Assembly (NCBI GenBank): GCA_964639325.1
Contig: CAZXDO010000004.1
Location: forward strand, 1-20,630
Direction of reading: 5' to 3'
DNA from: DATGCT01 sp964639325
GTDB lineage: Bacteria; Patescibacteriota; Minisyncoccia; UBA6257; GWB1-50-10
Length of the DNA stretch: 20,630 nt
The notes beneath the pieces were generated by a model, which worked only from the letters and a program-made list of their open reading frames with translations, did not search any database and was not told the origin of the DNA. Below are positions 13,875 to 20,052 of the stretch, one piece after another (the stretch's first letter is position 1; every line of letters begins with the position of its first letter). The position numbers and the translations under genes are program-made.

Positions 13875-14616
13875 AATAAAGATACGTCTTATATATTTTT
13901 TTATGGAAATCCGACTTTATTGAATCAGGACTTTTTATATTCTTAAAGGATTTTATTAATTTAGCAAGTTCGGGAACAGAAATTTTGTCTTTTGTCTTTA
14001 CTTCTTTAAAACAAAAAAGTTTTTTTCGCTGAGATAAAGATTCCTTAATAATAAGGTTAACTAAATCTTCTATATATATAAAACTAATTTTTTTAGGGTC
14101 TTTGTTTACTTTTAGTTTTTGGTCTTTAGCTGTTTGGTGGCAAAAAGTAGCTATTACGGAGTTATAAAAGGGCTTGCAGCCTTCTCCAAAAACATTAGTT
14201 ACTCTAAAAATTGTTACCGGATTCTTAGTGTTTTTAGAAAAATCTTCCAACATTGTTTCTGTTAACCTTTTACTTAAACCGTAAACTGAATTGTTTTCAG
14301 CTTTTACTGAGGAAAGATAAATTAATTTAGGATTGTTTTTACTCTTTTTTATTTCAGAAACAAGGTTAAAAGTGGTTACCAAGCTTCCTGATATGATTTC
14401 TATATCCGTTCCCCTGTTAATTGCAGCGGTATGAATAATTATGTCACTTTTTGAAACAAATTTTTTAAATTTGCTAACATCAGGTCGCAAAAGATTGTTT
14501 TCCGGCTTATCAAAAGTCAAAACCTCCCACCCTTTTTCCAGTGCCGTTTTTTTTAGATGGCTACCGATAAATCCTTTTGATCCGGTAATACCAATTGTTA
14601 ACTTTATTTCTCCCAA
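13867..14616 (-). CDS. capF: SDR reductase half of CapF/FnlB (split gene, N-terminal part)
   Basis: This 249-aa extended SDR matches the N-terminal reductase domain of CapF, which reduces the C4 keto group with NAD(P)H to give the UDP-6-deoxy-L-talosamine derivative. The nucleotide motif is GITGSKGFIGSHL (9-21), the catalytic motif YGLSK, and the CapF-typical stretch NVFGEGCKPFYNSVIATFC is intact. The protein ends TYLYYA exactly where full-length CapF runs on into its cupin. The first codon here is TTG at 14616, inside the 3' end of capE (13-bp overlap); no ATG fits, so the true start may be this TTG or a nearby ATA/ATT. A GGGAG stretch at about 14610-14614 could aid a slightly later start. 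Confidence 0.85.
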   Translation of the reverse strand: MGEIKLTIGITGSKGFIGSHLKKTALEKGWEVLTFDKPENNLLRPDVSKFKKFVSKSDIIIHTAAINRGTDIEIISGSLVTTFNLVSEIKKSKNNPKLIYLSSVKAENNSVYGLSKRLTETMLEDFSKNTKNPVTIFRVTNVFGEGCKPFYNSVIATFCHQTAKDQKLKVNKDPKKISFIYIEDLVNLIIKESLSQRKKLFCFKEVKTKDKISVPELAKLIKSFKNIKSPDSIKSDFHKKIYKTYLYYA

Positions 14617-15638
14617 TTTTTTAATTCTTCTTTAACTTCTTTCAAGGAAAGGAGGAGTTTTTTGGTTTCATTTTTAGACAACCTTTTTGTATTGGCTGAG
14701 GTGTAACCTTCTTTGAGATTTAATCCATTACCTTTTCCTTCAAAGTAGTATTTTCTGTAATCCATACCTGAAACTTCAGGATTGATTTTGTAATATTTTC
14801 CGTGATCTTCCGCTCGGAAAGATTCTTCTTTAGATATTAAAGTTTCATGCATTTTCTCGCCGGGCCGGGAACCTATTTCCTTAATGCCTTTTTTGTGTTT
14901 AAAAATATCAGCTAAAGATTCGGCTAAGTCGCCGATAGTAGAAGACGATGCTTTGCGGACATATATTTCGCCGTCTTTTCCGTTAGTTAAAGCATGCAAG
15001 ACTAAATCAATGGAATCATCTAGGGACATCATAAAGCGGGTCATATCTTTATTAGTAACAGTTAATTTTTTACCTTGTTTTATAAGGTTTATAAAATAAG
15101 GAATGACAGAACCGCGGGTGTACATTACATTTCCGTATCTGGTTCCGCAAAGAATGGTTTTGCTTCTTTTTTCCCTTGAAACAGCTATCATAATTCTTTC
15201 CATTAAGGCCTTGGTCATACCCATGACATTAATGGGGTAAACGGCTTTATCGGTACTAAGAACAACAACTCTTTTAACCTTGTGATAAATAGCGGAATTA
15301 ATAACATTATTAGCCCCCAAACAATTAGTTTTAATAGCTTCTATTGGAAAAAATTCACAGTTAGGCACTTGTTTTAAGGCGGCGGCGTGAAAAACATAAT
15401 CAACACCGTGCATACTGTTCATTACAGATTCCTTGTCTCTAACATCGCCAATAAAGAATTTTAACCTTTCGTCGTTGTATTTGTTACCCATATCAAATTG
15501 CTTCTTTTCGTCTCGGCTGAAAATAATTATTTTCTTTGGGTTCATTTTCAACAATTTTTTAACAACTGCGTTGCCGAAAGAACCGGTCCCGCCGGTGATA
15601 AATATAGTTTTGCCCTTAATAGCTTTTTCGTATTTCAT
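14604..15638 (-). CDS. capE: UDP-GlcNAc inverting 4,6-dehydratase/5-epimerase, CapE/FnlA type
   Basis: This 344-aa extended SDR takes UDP-GlcNAc into the L-FucNAc route by 4,6-dehydration with C5 inversion. The nucleotide motif is TGGTGSFG (15-22), followed by FIGDVRD, FHAAALKQVP and STDKAVYPINVMG. The usual YxxxK is replaced by MxxxK (M139-K143), as known for CapE-type enzymes. The C-terminal part with SRPGEKMHETLIS and the AEDHGKYYKI segment is also CapE-like. It heads a five-gene minus-strand operon (capE, capF halves, capG, GT4). A promoter with a perfect -10 lies 8 bases upstream of the ATG, so the mRNA is probably nearly leaderless. FlaA1/PseB dehydratases are relatives, but the neighbours decide for the FucNAc route. 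Confidence 0.9.
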   Translation of the reverse strand: MKYEKAIKGKTIFITGGTGSFGNAVVKKLLKMNPKKIIIFSRDEKKQFDMGNKYNDERLKFFIGDVRDKESVMNSMHGVDYVFHAAALKQVPNCEFFPIEAIKTNCLGANNVINSAIYHKVKRVVVLSTDKAVYPINVMGMTKALMERIMIAVSREKRSKTILCGTRYGNVMYTRGSVIPYFINLIKQGKKLTVTNKDMTRFMMSLDDSIDLVLHALTNGKDGEIYVRKASSSTIGDLAESLADIFKHKKGIKEIGSRPGEKMHETLISKEESFRAEDHGKYYKINPEVSGMDYRKYYFEGKGNGLNLKEGYTSANTKRLSKNETKKLLLSLKEVKEELKNWEK

Positions 15639-15646
15639 ATATTTTT

Positions 15647-15674
15647 ATTATATCTTCACTACTCACCCCGTCAA
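15647..15674 (-). promoter_or_regulatory. Promoter of the capE operon, implying a near-leaderless mRNA
   Basis: On the minus strand TTGACG (15669-15674), a 16-base spacer and TATAAT (15647-15652). Only 8 bases separate the -10 box from the capE ATG, so transcription should begin at or within 1-3 bases of the start codon. The -35 box contains the TGA stop of hicA (15671-15673). Confidence 0.75.
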
Positions 15675-15913
15675 TTATAAAAATATTCATCAAGAATTTC
15701 TTGAATTATATAATGACTTGCTTGATTATATATAGCCTTAATTGTTCCTTTATCTAATTCTTTGTGGTTAGGAATAGTAAGAGTTTGTTTATCGCCTTTT
15801 GAGTTTACTCTTCTTAATTTAACATGACTGCCTTTTTGGTTATATATAGAAAAACCACACTTTAAAAGTATGGCGACAATATCTTCTCCGGAAAGATTTT
15901 TTAGTCTAGGCAT
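15671..15913 (-). CDS. hicA: HicA-type toxin (mRNA interferase)
   Basis: This 80-aa protein has the HicA/YcfA double-stranded-RNA-binding-like fold, a ribosome-independent mRNA-cleaving toxin. The pattern KCGFSIYNQKGSHVKLRR (18-35) carries the catalytic histidine H30. The later TIPNHKELDKGTIKAIYNQA (46-65) is the second family signature. The length is normal and the active site looks intact. It overlaps the end of hicB by 8 bases and is therefore translationally coupled to its antitoxin. Its TGA stop is part of the -35 box of the capE promoter. Confidence 0.92.
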   Translation of the reverse strand: MPRLKNLSGEDIVAILLKCGFSIYNQKGSHVKLRRVNSKGDKQTLTIPNHKELDKGTIKAIYNQASHYIIQEILDEYFYN

Positions 15914-16133
15914 TGAAAACAGGCTCTATTTCAAAATTAGCTAAAATAGAAGGTTTCTCTTCAAGATTAAATTCGGAAAGTTGTTCACCTTCAAGGTGAA
16001 GCGAAACCGCTTCTTTCAAATTTTGAGCTAATTCATCTAAAGTTTTTCCTTGGGTAACAACGGGTAAATCCACACCTTCGGCTACATAATAGGTATCTCC
16101 TTTATATATATGAAATTGGATTATTTTCTTCAT
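15906..16133 (-). CDS. hicB: HicB-type antitoxin
   Basis: This 75-aa protein (ATG at 16133) has the HicB partial-RNase-H-like fold: IQFHIYKGDTYYVAEGVDLP, then VTQGKTLDELAQNLKEAVSL (27-46), a family-typical helix. It should bind and block HicA. There is no C-terminal helix-turn-helix or ribbon-helix-helix, so the operon may not be autoregulated through HicB alone. An in-frame ATG at 16154 would add MYNIIKI, but those codons are the -10 region of a consensus promoter, so the later ATG is chosen. The order antitoxin-then-toxin is the common one for short HicB proteins. Confidence 0.88.
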   Translation of the reverse strand: MKKIIQFHIYKGDTYYVAEGVDLPVVTQGKTLDELAQNLKEAVSLHLEGEQLSEFNLEEKPSILANFEIEPVFNA

Positions 16134-16140
16134 TATTTTA

Positions 16141-16168
16141 ATTATATTATACATCCCTTGCCTGTCAA
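16141..16168 (-). promoter_or_regulatory. Consensus promoter of hicBA, implying a leaderless mRNA
   Basis: On the minus strand TTGACA (16163-16168), a 16-base spacer and TATAAT (16141-16146): both hexamers are perfect. A second overlapping TATAAT lies at 16146-16151. Seven bases separate the downstream -10 from the hicB ATG, so the transcript should start at the ATG. The -35 box contains the TGA stop of the GT2 gene (16165-16167). Confidence 0.8.
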
Positions 16169-17001
16169 TTACTTCTATTTTTCATTTTTTTCTCATATAT
16201 CTTGGCATCAACTAAAAACCTATACCAGAAACCCTGAAGAAAGTGGAAAATAAGGCCTTTTCTGCCATCTAGAAAACCGAGGCGAATAAAATAGCGATAG
16301 GAAAAATACAAACAGGCCCGACAGAAAAGAGGTAACTTTGCGTAGAAACCAGTTTTTATCTTTCTTTTCCGGCCGGCCTGCCCTCCGAGGTTTTCTTTCT
16401 TTTTCTCTTCCAACATTGCTCTGGCTTCTCTTGTTGAAAAATTATTGTGTTTAGCGGTCCATTCTTCAAGGCTTTTATGATTTTCATCAGCAAAGTCATT
16501 TTTTAAGTTAAGGGCTCTTCCTTCAAGAAGAACGATATGCTCGTCCATTTCTCTTTTTTCATACTCGGCTTTACCTTTTCTAAAAAGGCGGAGGAGCCAA
16601 GTGGGGTAATACCCGCCGTACTTTATCCATTTGCCCATAAAATACACTCTTCGTTTGATAAAGTAACCGGATACATCCTCAGGAGTTTTATCAAGTTTTT
16701 CTTCAAGCTCTTTCCAAAGCTCTTCAGTCACCCACTCATCAGCATCAAGGCGGAAAATCCAAGGGTTCTTGATTTCTTGAGTTTTAAGAGTCCAATTAAA
16801 TTGTTGGGCTTGATTTTGATAATCTTCGTGTTTTACTATTTTTGCTCCGTACTTTTCAGCAATTTCAAAAGTTTTGTCAGTACTACCGTTATCAACAATA
16901 ATAATCTCATCAACATGGCCAAAAATACTTTTAAGGCAGTGAGGAAGATTTATTTCCTCGTTAAAGGTAAGGATTATGGCGGTTATGGGTAGTTTTTTCA
17001 T
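16165..17001 (-). CDS. Glycosyltransferase family 2 (WaaE/KdtX-like)
   Basis: This 278-aa GT-A enzyme would add a sugar to a surface glycan or lipid-linked precursor. The start PITAIILTFNEEINLPHCL (5-23) binds the nucleotide, VDNGSTDKT (36-44) follows, and the metal-binding DXD is in RLDADEW (84-90). The stretch RRVYFMGKWIKYGGYYPTW and the basic C terminus resemble the family around LPS core beta-1,4-glucosyltransferases. The C-terminal part (about 225-265) is hydrophobic and aromatic and may sit on the membrane. It has its own promoter and forms a single-gene unit; its TGA lies in the hicB promoter. Acceptor and donor are unknown. Confidence 0.88.
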   Translation of the reverse strand: MKKLPITAIILTFNEEINLPHCLKSIFGHVDEIIIVDNGSTDKTFEIAEKYGAKIVKHEDYQNQAQQFNWTLKTQEIKNPWIFRLDADEWVTEELWKELEEKLDKTPEDVSGYFIKRRVYFMGKWIKYGGYYPTWLLRLFRKGKAEYEKREMDEHIVLLEGRALNLKNDFADENHKSLEEWTAKHNNFSTREARAMLEEKKKENLGGQAGRKRKIKTGFYAKLPLFCRACLYFSYRYFIRLGFLDGRKGLIFHFLQGFWYRFLVDAKIYEKKMKNRSN

Positions 17002-17010
17002 GTTATTTAA

Positions 17011-17039
17011 ATAATACCTTTTACTCTGAGGTCTATCAA
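17011..17039 (-). promoter_or_regulatory. Promoter of the GT2 gene, implying a near-leaderless mRNA
   Basis: On the minus strand TTGATA (17034-17039), a 17-base spacer and TATTAT (17011-17016). The ATG at 17001 is 9 bases from the -10 box, so the leader is 0-3 bases. The promoter starts right after the T-tract of the preceding terminator. Confidence 0.7.
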
Positions 17040-17040
17040 T

Positions 17041-17070
17041 AAAAAAAGTCCCCGAGGAAGTTCTCGGGGA
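17041..17070 (-). terminator. Rho-independent terminator of the 90-aa gene
   Basis: The stem TCCCCGAG/CTCGGGGA (17049-17056 with 17063-17070) has a 6-base loop. On the minus strand it is followed by a T7 tract (complement of 17041-17047). It lies 7 bases after the stop of the upstream gene. Confidence 0.9.
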
Positions 17071-17076
17071 TAGGTT

Positions 17077-17349
17077 TTAAAATACGATACTGGTTTGACG
17101 GGGACGGTAAAGATTATTTTTCTTGCTTTCCTTTTTAGGACTTTTTAGAATAGCAGCTGCTTTTTTAACAACTTTGACATATTCCTCTTTAGGAACAAAA
17201 TCATCATCTCCGGGATATTTCCACCTACTAGTTCTTCTTACTTTACCGTTGGGAAGCCTCTTAAATTCCATATAAACATTAGAGACCTTAATGACAACAA
17301 ATCCGCGCTTTTTGTTGACTTCTACTACTTCAGAATTAAAATTATTCAC
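17077..17349 (-). CDS. Basic 90-aa protein of unknown function, strongly expressed signals
   Basis: I do not recognise this protein. It is 90 aa, rich in Lys and Arg, with a beta-rich N-terminal half (VVEVNKKRGFVVIKVSNVYM, then RLPNGKVRRTSRWKYPGDDD) and an alpha-helical second half (about 54-70). It ends in a basic tail (about 71-85). No cysteine cluster, signal peptide or membrane helix is present; nucleic-acid binding is only a guess from charge. The start is GTG at 17347-17349, preceded at 6 bases by GGAGG within AAAGGAGGTG, the only strong Shine-Dalgarno site in the window. It is a single-gene unit with a perfect promoter and a strong terminator. An ATG overlapping the GTG reads ATG-TGA and stops at once. 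Confidence 0.8.
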   Translation of the reverse strand: MNNFNSEVVEVNKKRGFVVIKVSNVYMEFKRLPNGKVRRTSRWKYPGDDDFVPKEEYVKVVKKAAAILKSPKKESKKNNLYRPRQTSIVF

Positions 17350-17352
17350 ATC

Positions 17353-17363
17353 GCACCTCCTTT
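17353..17363 (-). promoter_or_regulatory. Strong Shine-Dalgarno site deciding a GTG start
   Basis: AAAGGAGGTGC on the minus strand has at least 9 bases (AAGGAGGTG) complementary to the usual 16S rRNA 3' end. It sits 6 bases (from GGAGG) before the GTG of the 90-aa gene and fixes that start. Other genes in the window lack such a site. Confidence 0.85.
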
Positions 17364-17380
17364 TTTTAATTACTGTCTAT

Positions 17381-17409
17381 ATTATATTCTAAAAATACCG
17401 TTTTGTCAA
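17381..17409 (-). promoter_or_regulatory. Perfect sigma70 promoter of the 90-aa gene
   Basis: On the minus strand TTGACA (17404-17409), exactly 17 bases, then TATAAT (17381-17386). The predicted leader is about 25 bases and contains the Shine-Dalgarno site. This is the best promoter in the window. Confidence 0.88.
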
Positions 17410-17482
17410 AAAAGCACGCAAAAGTTGAGAGTTTGAGTTCTCCTTTTCCGCTTTATACATTATACAAAATACTAAATACTTT

Positions 17483-17534
17483 CTTTGCGGCATCCCCTAG
17501 GGCGACGGTGCAGCGCGCCGGGCCAGCCTCAAAG
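17483..17534. repeat. GC-rich imperfect hairpin at the abiEii 3' end
   Basis: CTTTGCGG (17483-17490) pairs with CCTCAAAG (17527-17534) with one mismatch. Inside, CCC/GGG (17495-17497, 17520-17522) and GGCG/CGCC (17501-17504, 17516-17519) continue the stem around an 11-base loop. The stretch is far richer in G+C than the DNA around it and covers the abiEii stop codon. No T-tract follows on either strand. The bases between here and 17409 show nothing else I can name. Confidence 0.55.
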
Positions 17535-18266
17535 TTGTAGACTTTCTATATCTTTATCAAGAAAATTAATAGTTTCCCTCTTAAGATATTTCTTTATCTT
17601 ATTAAACTTTTCATATTCTAACAAAGTATTTAGATCCTCTTCTATTGTTTTTTTTGTTACCTTATTTTCAATAAATTTTTTTAATTTTTTAAGATACTCA
17701 ATCACAGACTCCTTTCTTCTTTCCTCAATAATATTTTTGTTATATTCGTAACCTTTTAGAAAGTAATGATGGATATCATAAAGATCCCGGCCGGCAATAC
17801 TTCCGAAATTCTCATATCTTTCCATTAAAGCAACCAGCTTATTGCCAAACATTGTTTCAATTGTTTGGCATTTGGCGGTTCTCTCTATCGGAGAAAGGTA
17901 CTGAGCTTCATATTTATTAGACTTGAAATGTTTATCCAGCATTTCAAGTTTTAAAGTATTTCTTTGTCCTTCCAGTGCCGGATATTTAAGAAAGAACTGC
18001 AAGGCGTTTTTACTTTCATCTTTTATTTCAAAATCAAGATCATCAAATATTTTGTGAAGAATTTTTCTTGCCTTCTTCTTGTCTATCTTTTCGGAGAGAT
18101 CAAAATCAAGATCTACAGAAAAGCGATCTAAAAATCCCAGCATTTTTGCGCAGGTACCTCCCTTGAAAAAAGAATTTACCGCAAGGTATTTATCATCAAG
18201 CATCTCAATTAACAATCTATACATAAAGTTTTCATGTCGGGCTTGTTGTTTATTCTGAGGAGCCAT
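17529..18266 (-). CDS. abiEii: AbiEii-type nucleotidyltransferase toxin
   Basis: This 245-aa protein belongs to the AbiEii/MenT nucleotidyltransferase toxin family, which stops growth by nucleotide transfer to cellular targets such as tRNA, and in some cases blocks phages. Motif I is FFKGGTCAKML (33-43) with RFSVDLDFD (48-56, the catalytic acidic pair). Later motifs are LKLEML (about 105-110), GNKLVALMER (141-150, with the conserved Lys) and RDLYDIHHY (160-168). The protein appears complete. It overlaps the end of the AbiEi gene by 17 bases, typical of a coupled type IV toxin-antitoxin pair. The last codons and TGA run into a GC-rich hairpin. The target is unknown for this copy. Confidence 0.88.
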   Translation of the reverse strand: MAPQNKQQARHENFMYRLLIEMLDDKYLAVNSFFKGGTCAKMLGFLDRFSVDLDFDLSEKIDKKKARKILHKIFDDLDFEIKDESKNALQFFLKYPALEGQRNTLKLEMLDKHFKSNKYEAQYLSPIERTAKCQTIETMFGNKLVALMERYENFGSIAGRDLYDIHHYFLKGYEYNKNIIEERRKESVIEYLKKLKKFIENKVTKKTIEEDLNTLLEYEKFNKIKKYLKRETINFLDKDIESLQL

Positions 18267-18792
18267 ATACTTGTTTTTGTATTTTTTTGACCTTGTCCCA
18301 ATTTATACTCTCTTTTGCGTCAAAGTGATAGTTTGGATTGAAATAAAGCATATCAGCTATAGCCCGCTCAGCTAAAGCTTTTCTTACACCGTTAACATTT
18401 TCAATTCCTGTTTCGTTAAAAAGATAGATATCTTTCATCTTTCTTACAATAAAGTTGTGGCCCCCTACCTCAAACTTCTTTGAGATACCTGATACAAGTG
18501 TTATATATTTTATATCCTGAAATATAATACCTGCCTCAACCAAAACACTCTCGGTACTCAAATATCCAAACCTATGAATAGCAGAAAGCCCTAAACGAAC
18601 AGGGTTAATTTTTCTTATAGGCTTGGTGGCATAAAAACCTTTATATATTTTATTCAATATACCTTTATCGGAGTATCTTTTTATTGTTGTATAAAGAGTA
18701 TTCTTATTATCAATATCCCAAAGAACGGCCAAATCTTGAGTATGATACAGGTTTCTGGAATCATTCATTAATTTTTTGGTTTTTGTAGACAT
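18250..18792 (-). CDS. abiEi: AbiEi-type antitoxin/transcriptional repressor
   Basis: This 180-aa protein has an N-terminal winged helix-turn-helix (about 14-55: DLAVLWDI, TIKRYSDKGILNKIYKGFYA), then the AbiEi C-terminal domain (about 60-175) with LSTESVLVEAGI and GIENVNGVRKALAERAIADM. AbiEi proteins neutralise AbiEii and repress their own operon by binding inverted repeats at the promoter. An imperfect palindrome at 18808-18831 overlaps the likely -10 box and fits that role. The gene is the first of two, antitoxin before toxin. No Shine-Dalgarno site precedes the ATG. Confidence 0.85.
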   Translation of the reverse strand: MSTKTKKLMNDSRNLYHTQDLAVLWDIDNKNTLYTTIKRYSDKGILNKIYKGFYATKPIRKINPVRLGLSAIHRFGYLSTESVLVEAGIIFQDIKYITLVSGISKKFEVGGHNFIVRKMKDIYLFNETGIENVNGVRKALAERAIADMLYFNPNYHFDAKESINWDKVKKIQKQVYGSSE

Positions 18793-18807
18793 AATGTTTA
18801 TAAAAAT

Positions 18808-18838
18808 AAACTATACACTTATGTACAGTTTAACATAA
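18808..18838 (-). promoter_or_regulatory. Likely abiE promoter and AbiEi operator
   Basis: A 24-bp imperfect palindrome (18808-18831) has arms AAACT-R-TACA and TGTA-Y-AGTTT around 4 bases. On the minus strand it covers a -10 TATAGT (18810-18815); a weak -35 TTATGT lies at 18833-18838 with a 17-base spacer. Repression by AbiEi binding here is inferred from the family. Confidence 0.5.
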
Positions 18839-18879
18839 CTTATATATTTTACAAGATCCTATTTCCTGCTCACTATCTA

Positions 18880-20052
18880 CTACTCACTACGTACTAATTT
18901 ATTGTATTCCTCAATCCACCGGTCGGCTATAGCGGGCATAAGATATTTTTCTTCTACCAGCTTTTTTCCTTTTTCTCCCAAATTTTTAGCAAGTTCGGGA
19001 CTTTCTAAAAGTCTAATAATTTCATTAGCTATTAATAATTTTTCTTTCAGAGTTACTATACCGGCATTAGCTTTTTTAACTTCAGAAGCAATGCCTATTT
19101 TATTAGAAATAACAACAGGAAGGCTAAAATACATTGCTTCGGCTACAGCCATACCAAAGTTCTCTGAATATGAAGGAAGGACAAAAATATCAGAATCTTG
19201 AAGGGCAGCCGTTTTATCAGCTCCCGTAATCATACCGGTAAAGATCACTTTATCTTCAATGCTGTTTTCTTTTATCCATCCTTCTACTTTTTGCTTATAA
19301 CCTTCGCTATCTCCTCCGGCGATGACTAAAACAACTTCCGGTCTTTTTTTTGAAACTTCGGCAAAGGCAGGAATGAGAGTATCTAAACCCTTTTTCCATG
19401 AAATACGGCTTAAAAAGAGAATTATTTTTTTATCTTCTGATATGTTAAATTTTTTTCTGAATTGCCCGGCTTCAGCTTTTTCAAAACTATCCGAATCAAT
19501 TCCGTTGGGTATAGTTATTTCTTTTTGACAACCAAAACCCAGTCCTTTATATTCTTCCCTTTCTTGAGGAACAGTAAAATGGATAGCAGAAGCATTTTGG
19601 AGATTTCTTTCTTCAATAAGGCCGATGTAAAAGATTTTTTTAAGAAAGCTCTTTTTTTCAACCGGCTCTTTCATTAAGTTTCCGCGAGGAGAAATAATAT
19701 AAGGAATATTATTTTTCCGTGCGTAATAAGAACCCAAGGCTGAGGCAGAAAGAAAGGTGGAAGTAATATGAACCAAGTCAAAATCAGAAGCTGTTTTTTT
19801 TAATGTTTTGTGAAGGGAGTATGAGTATGCCCATATTCCGGAAAGAGATTTTTTGAAGTAATAAACTTTTACACCATCAACATCAACTTCCTGATTTTTA
19901 GAAGTATTTTCCGGAACATCAATATCGGTGGTATAGACGGTAACATCAATACCTTTTTTAATGAGCCACCTGTTAAGGTTGTGAACACTCCAAATGGGAC
20001 CGCCTCGGGCATAAGCCGGGTAATATGTAGGGATTATGTGGAGAATTTTCAT
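18880..20052 (-). CDS. Glycosyltransferase family 4
   Basis: This 390-aa GT-B retaining glycosyltransferase probably builds the surface glycan. The acceptor domain starts MKILHIIPTYYPAYARGGP with the glycine-rich loop, and VYTTDID and SPRGNLM follow. The donor domain has LFLSRISWKKGLDTLIPAF, VIAGGDSEGY and PSYSENFGMAVAEAM, which holds the EX7E motif of the family. The length is normal and it is cytosolic or membrane-peripheral. Its ATG overlaps the TAA of the upstream flippase gene by one base (TAATG), so the two are translationally coupled. Donor and acceptor cannot be predicted. The 87 bases downstream to the abiE start hold the abiE promoter/operator and no terminator that I can see. Confidence 0.9.
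   Translation of the reverse strand: MKILHIIPTYYPAYARGGPIWSVHNLNRWLIKKGIDVTVYTTDIDVPENTSKNQEVDVDGVKVYYFKKSLSGIWAYSYSLHKTLKKTASDFDLVHITSTFLSASALGSYYARKNNIPYIISPRGNLMKEPVEKKSFLKKIFYIGLIEERNLQNASAIHFTVPQEREEYKGLGFGCQKEITIPNGIDSDSFEKAEAGQFRKKFNISEDKKIILFLSRISWKKGLDTLIPAFAEVSKKRPEVVLVIAGGDSEGYKQKVEGWIKENSIEDKVIFTGMITGADKTAALQDSDIFVLPSYSENFGMAVAEAMYFSLPVVISNKIGIASEVKKANAGIVTLKEKLLIANEIIRLLESPELAKNLGEKGKKLVEEKYLMPAIADRWIEEYNKLVRSE

Noticed and set aside
16134..16154. Earlier ATG start of HicB (MYNIIKI)
   Set aside because: Those codons are the tandem TATAAT boxes of a consensus promoter.
16537..16992. 151-aa open frame on the plus strand
   Set aside because: It is antisense to the GT2 gene with intact motifs; no own start signals.
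18864..18897. Short ACTATCTACTACTCACTAC-like repetition suggesting an array
   Set aside because: Only two short AGTGAG-type repeats near the GT4 stop; no regular repeat-spacer structure, so no CRISPR.
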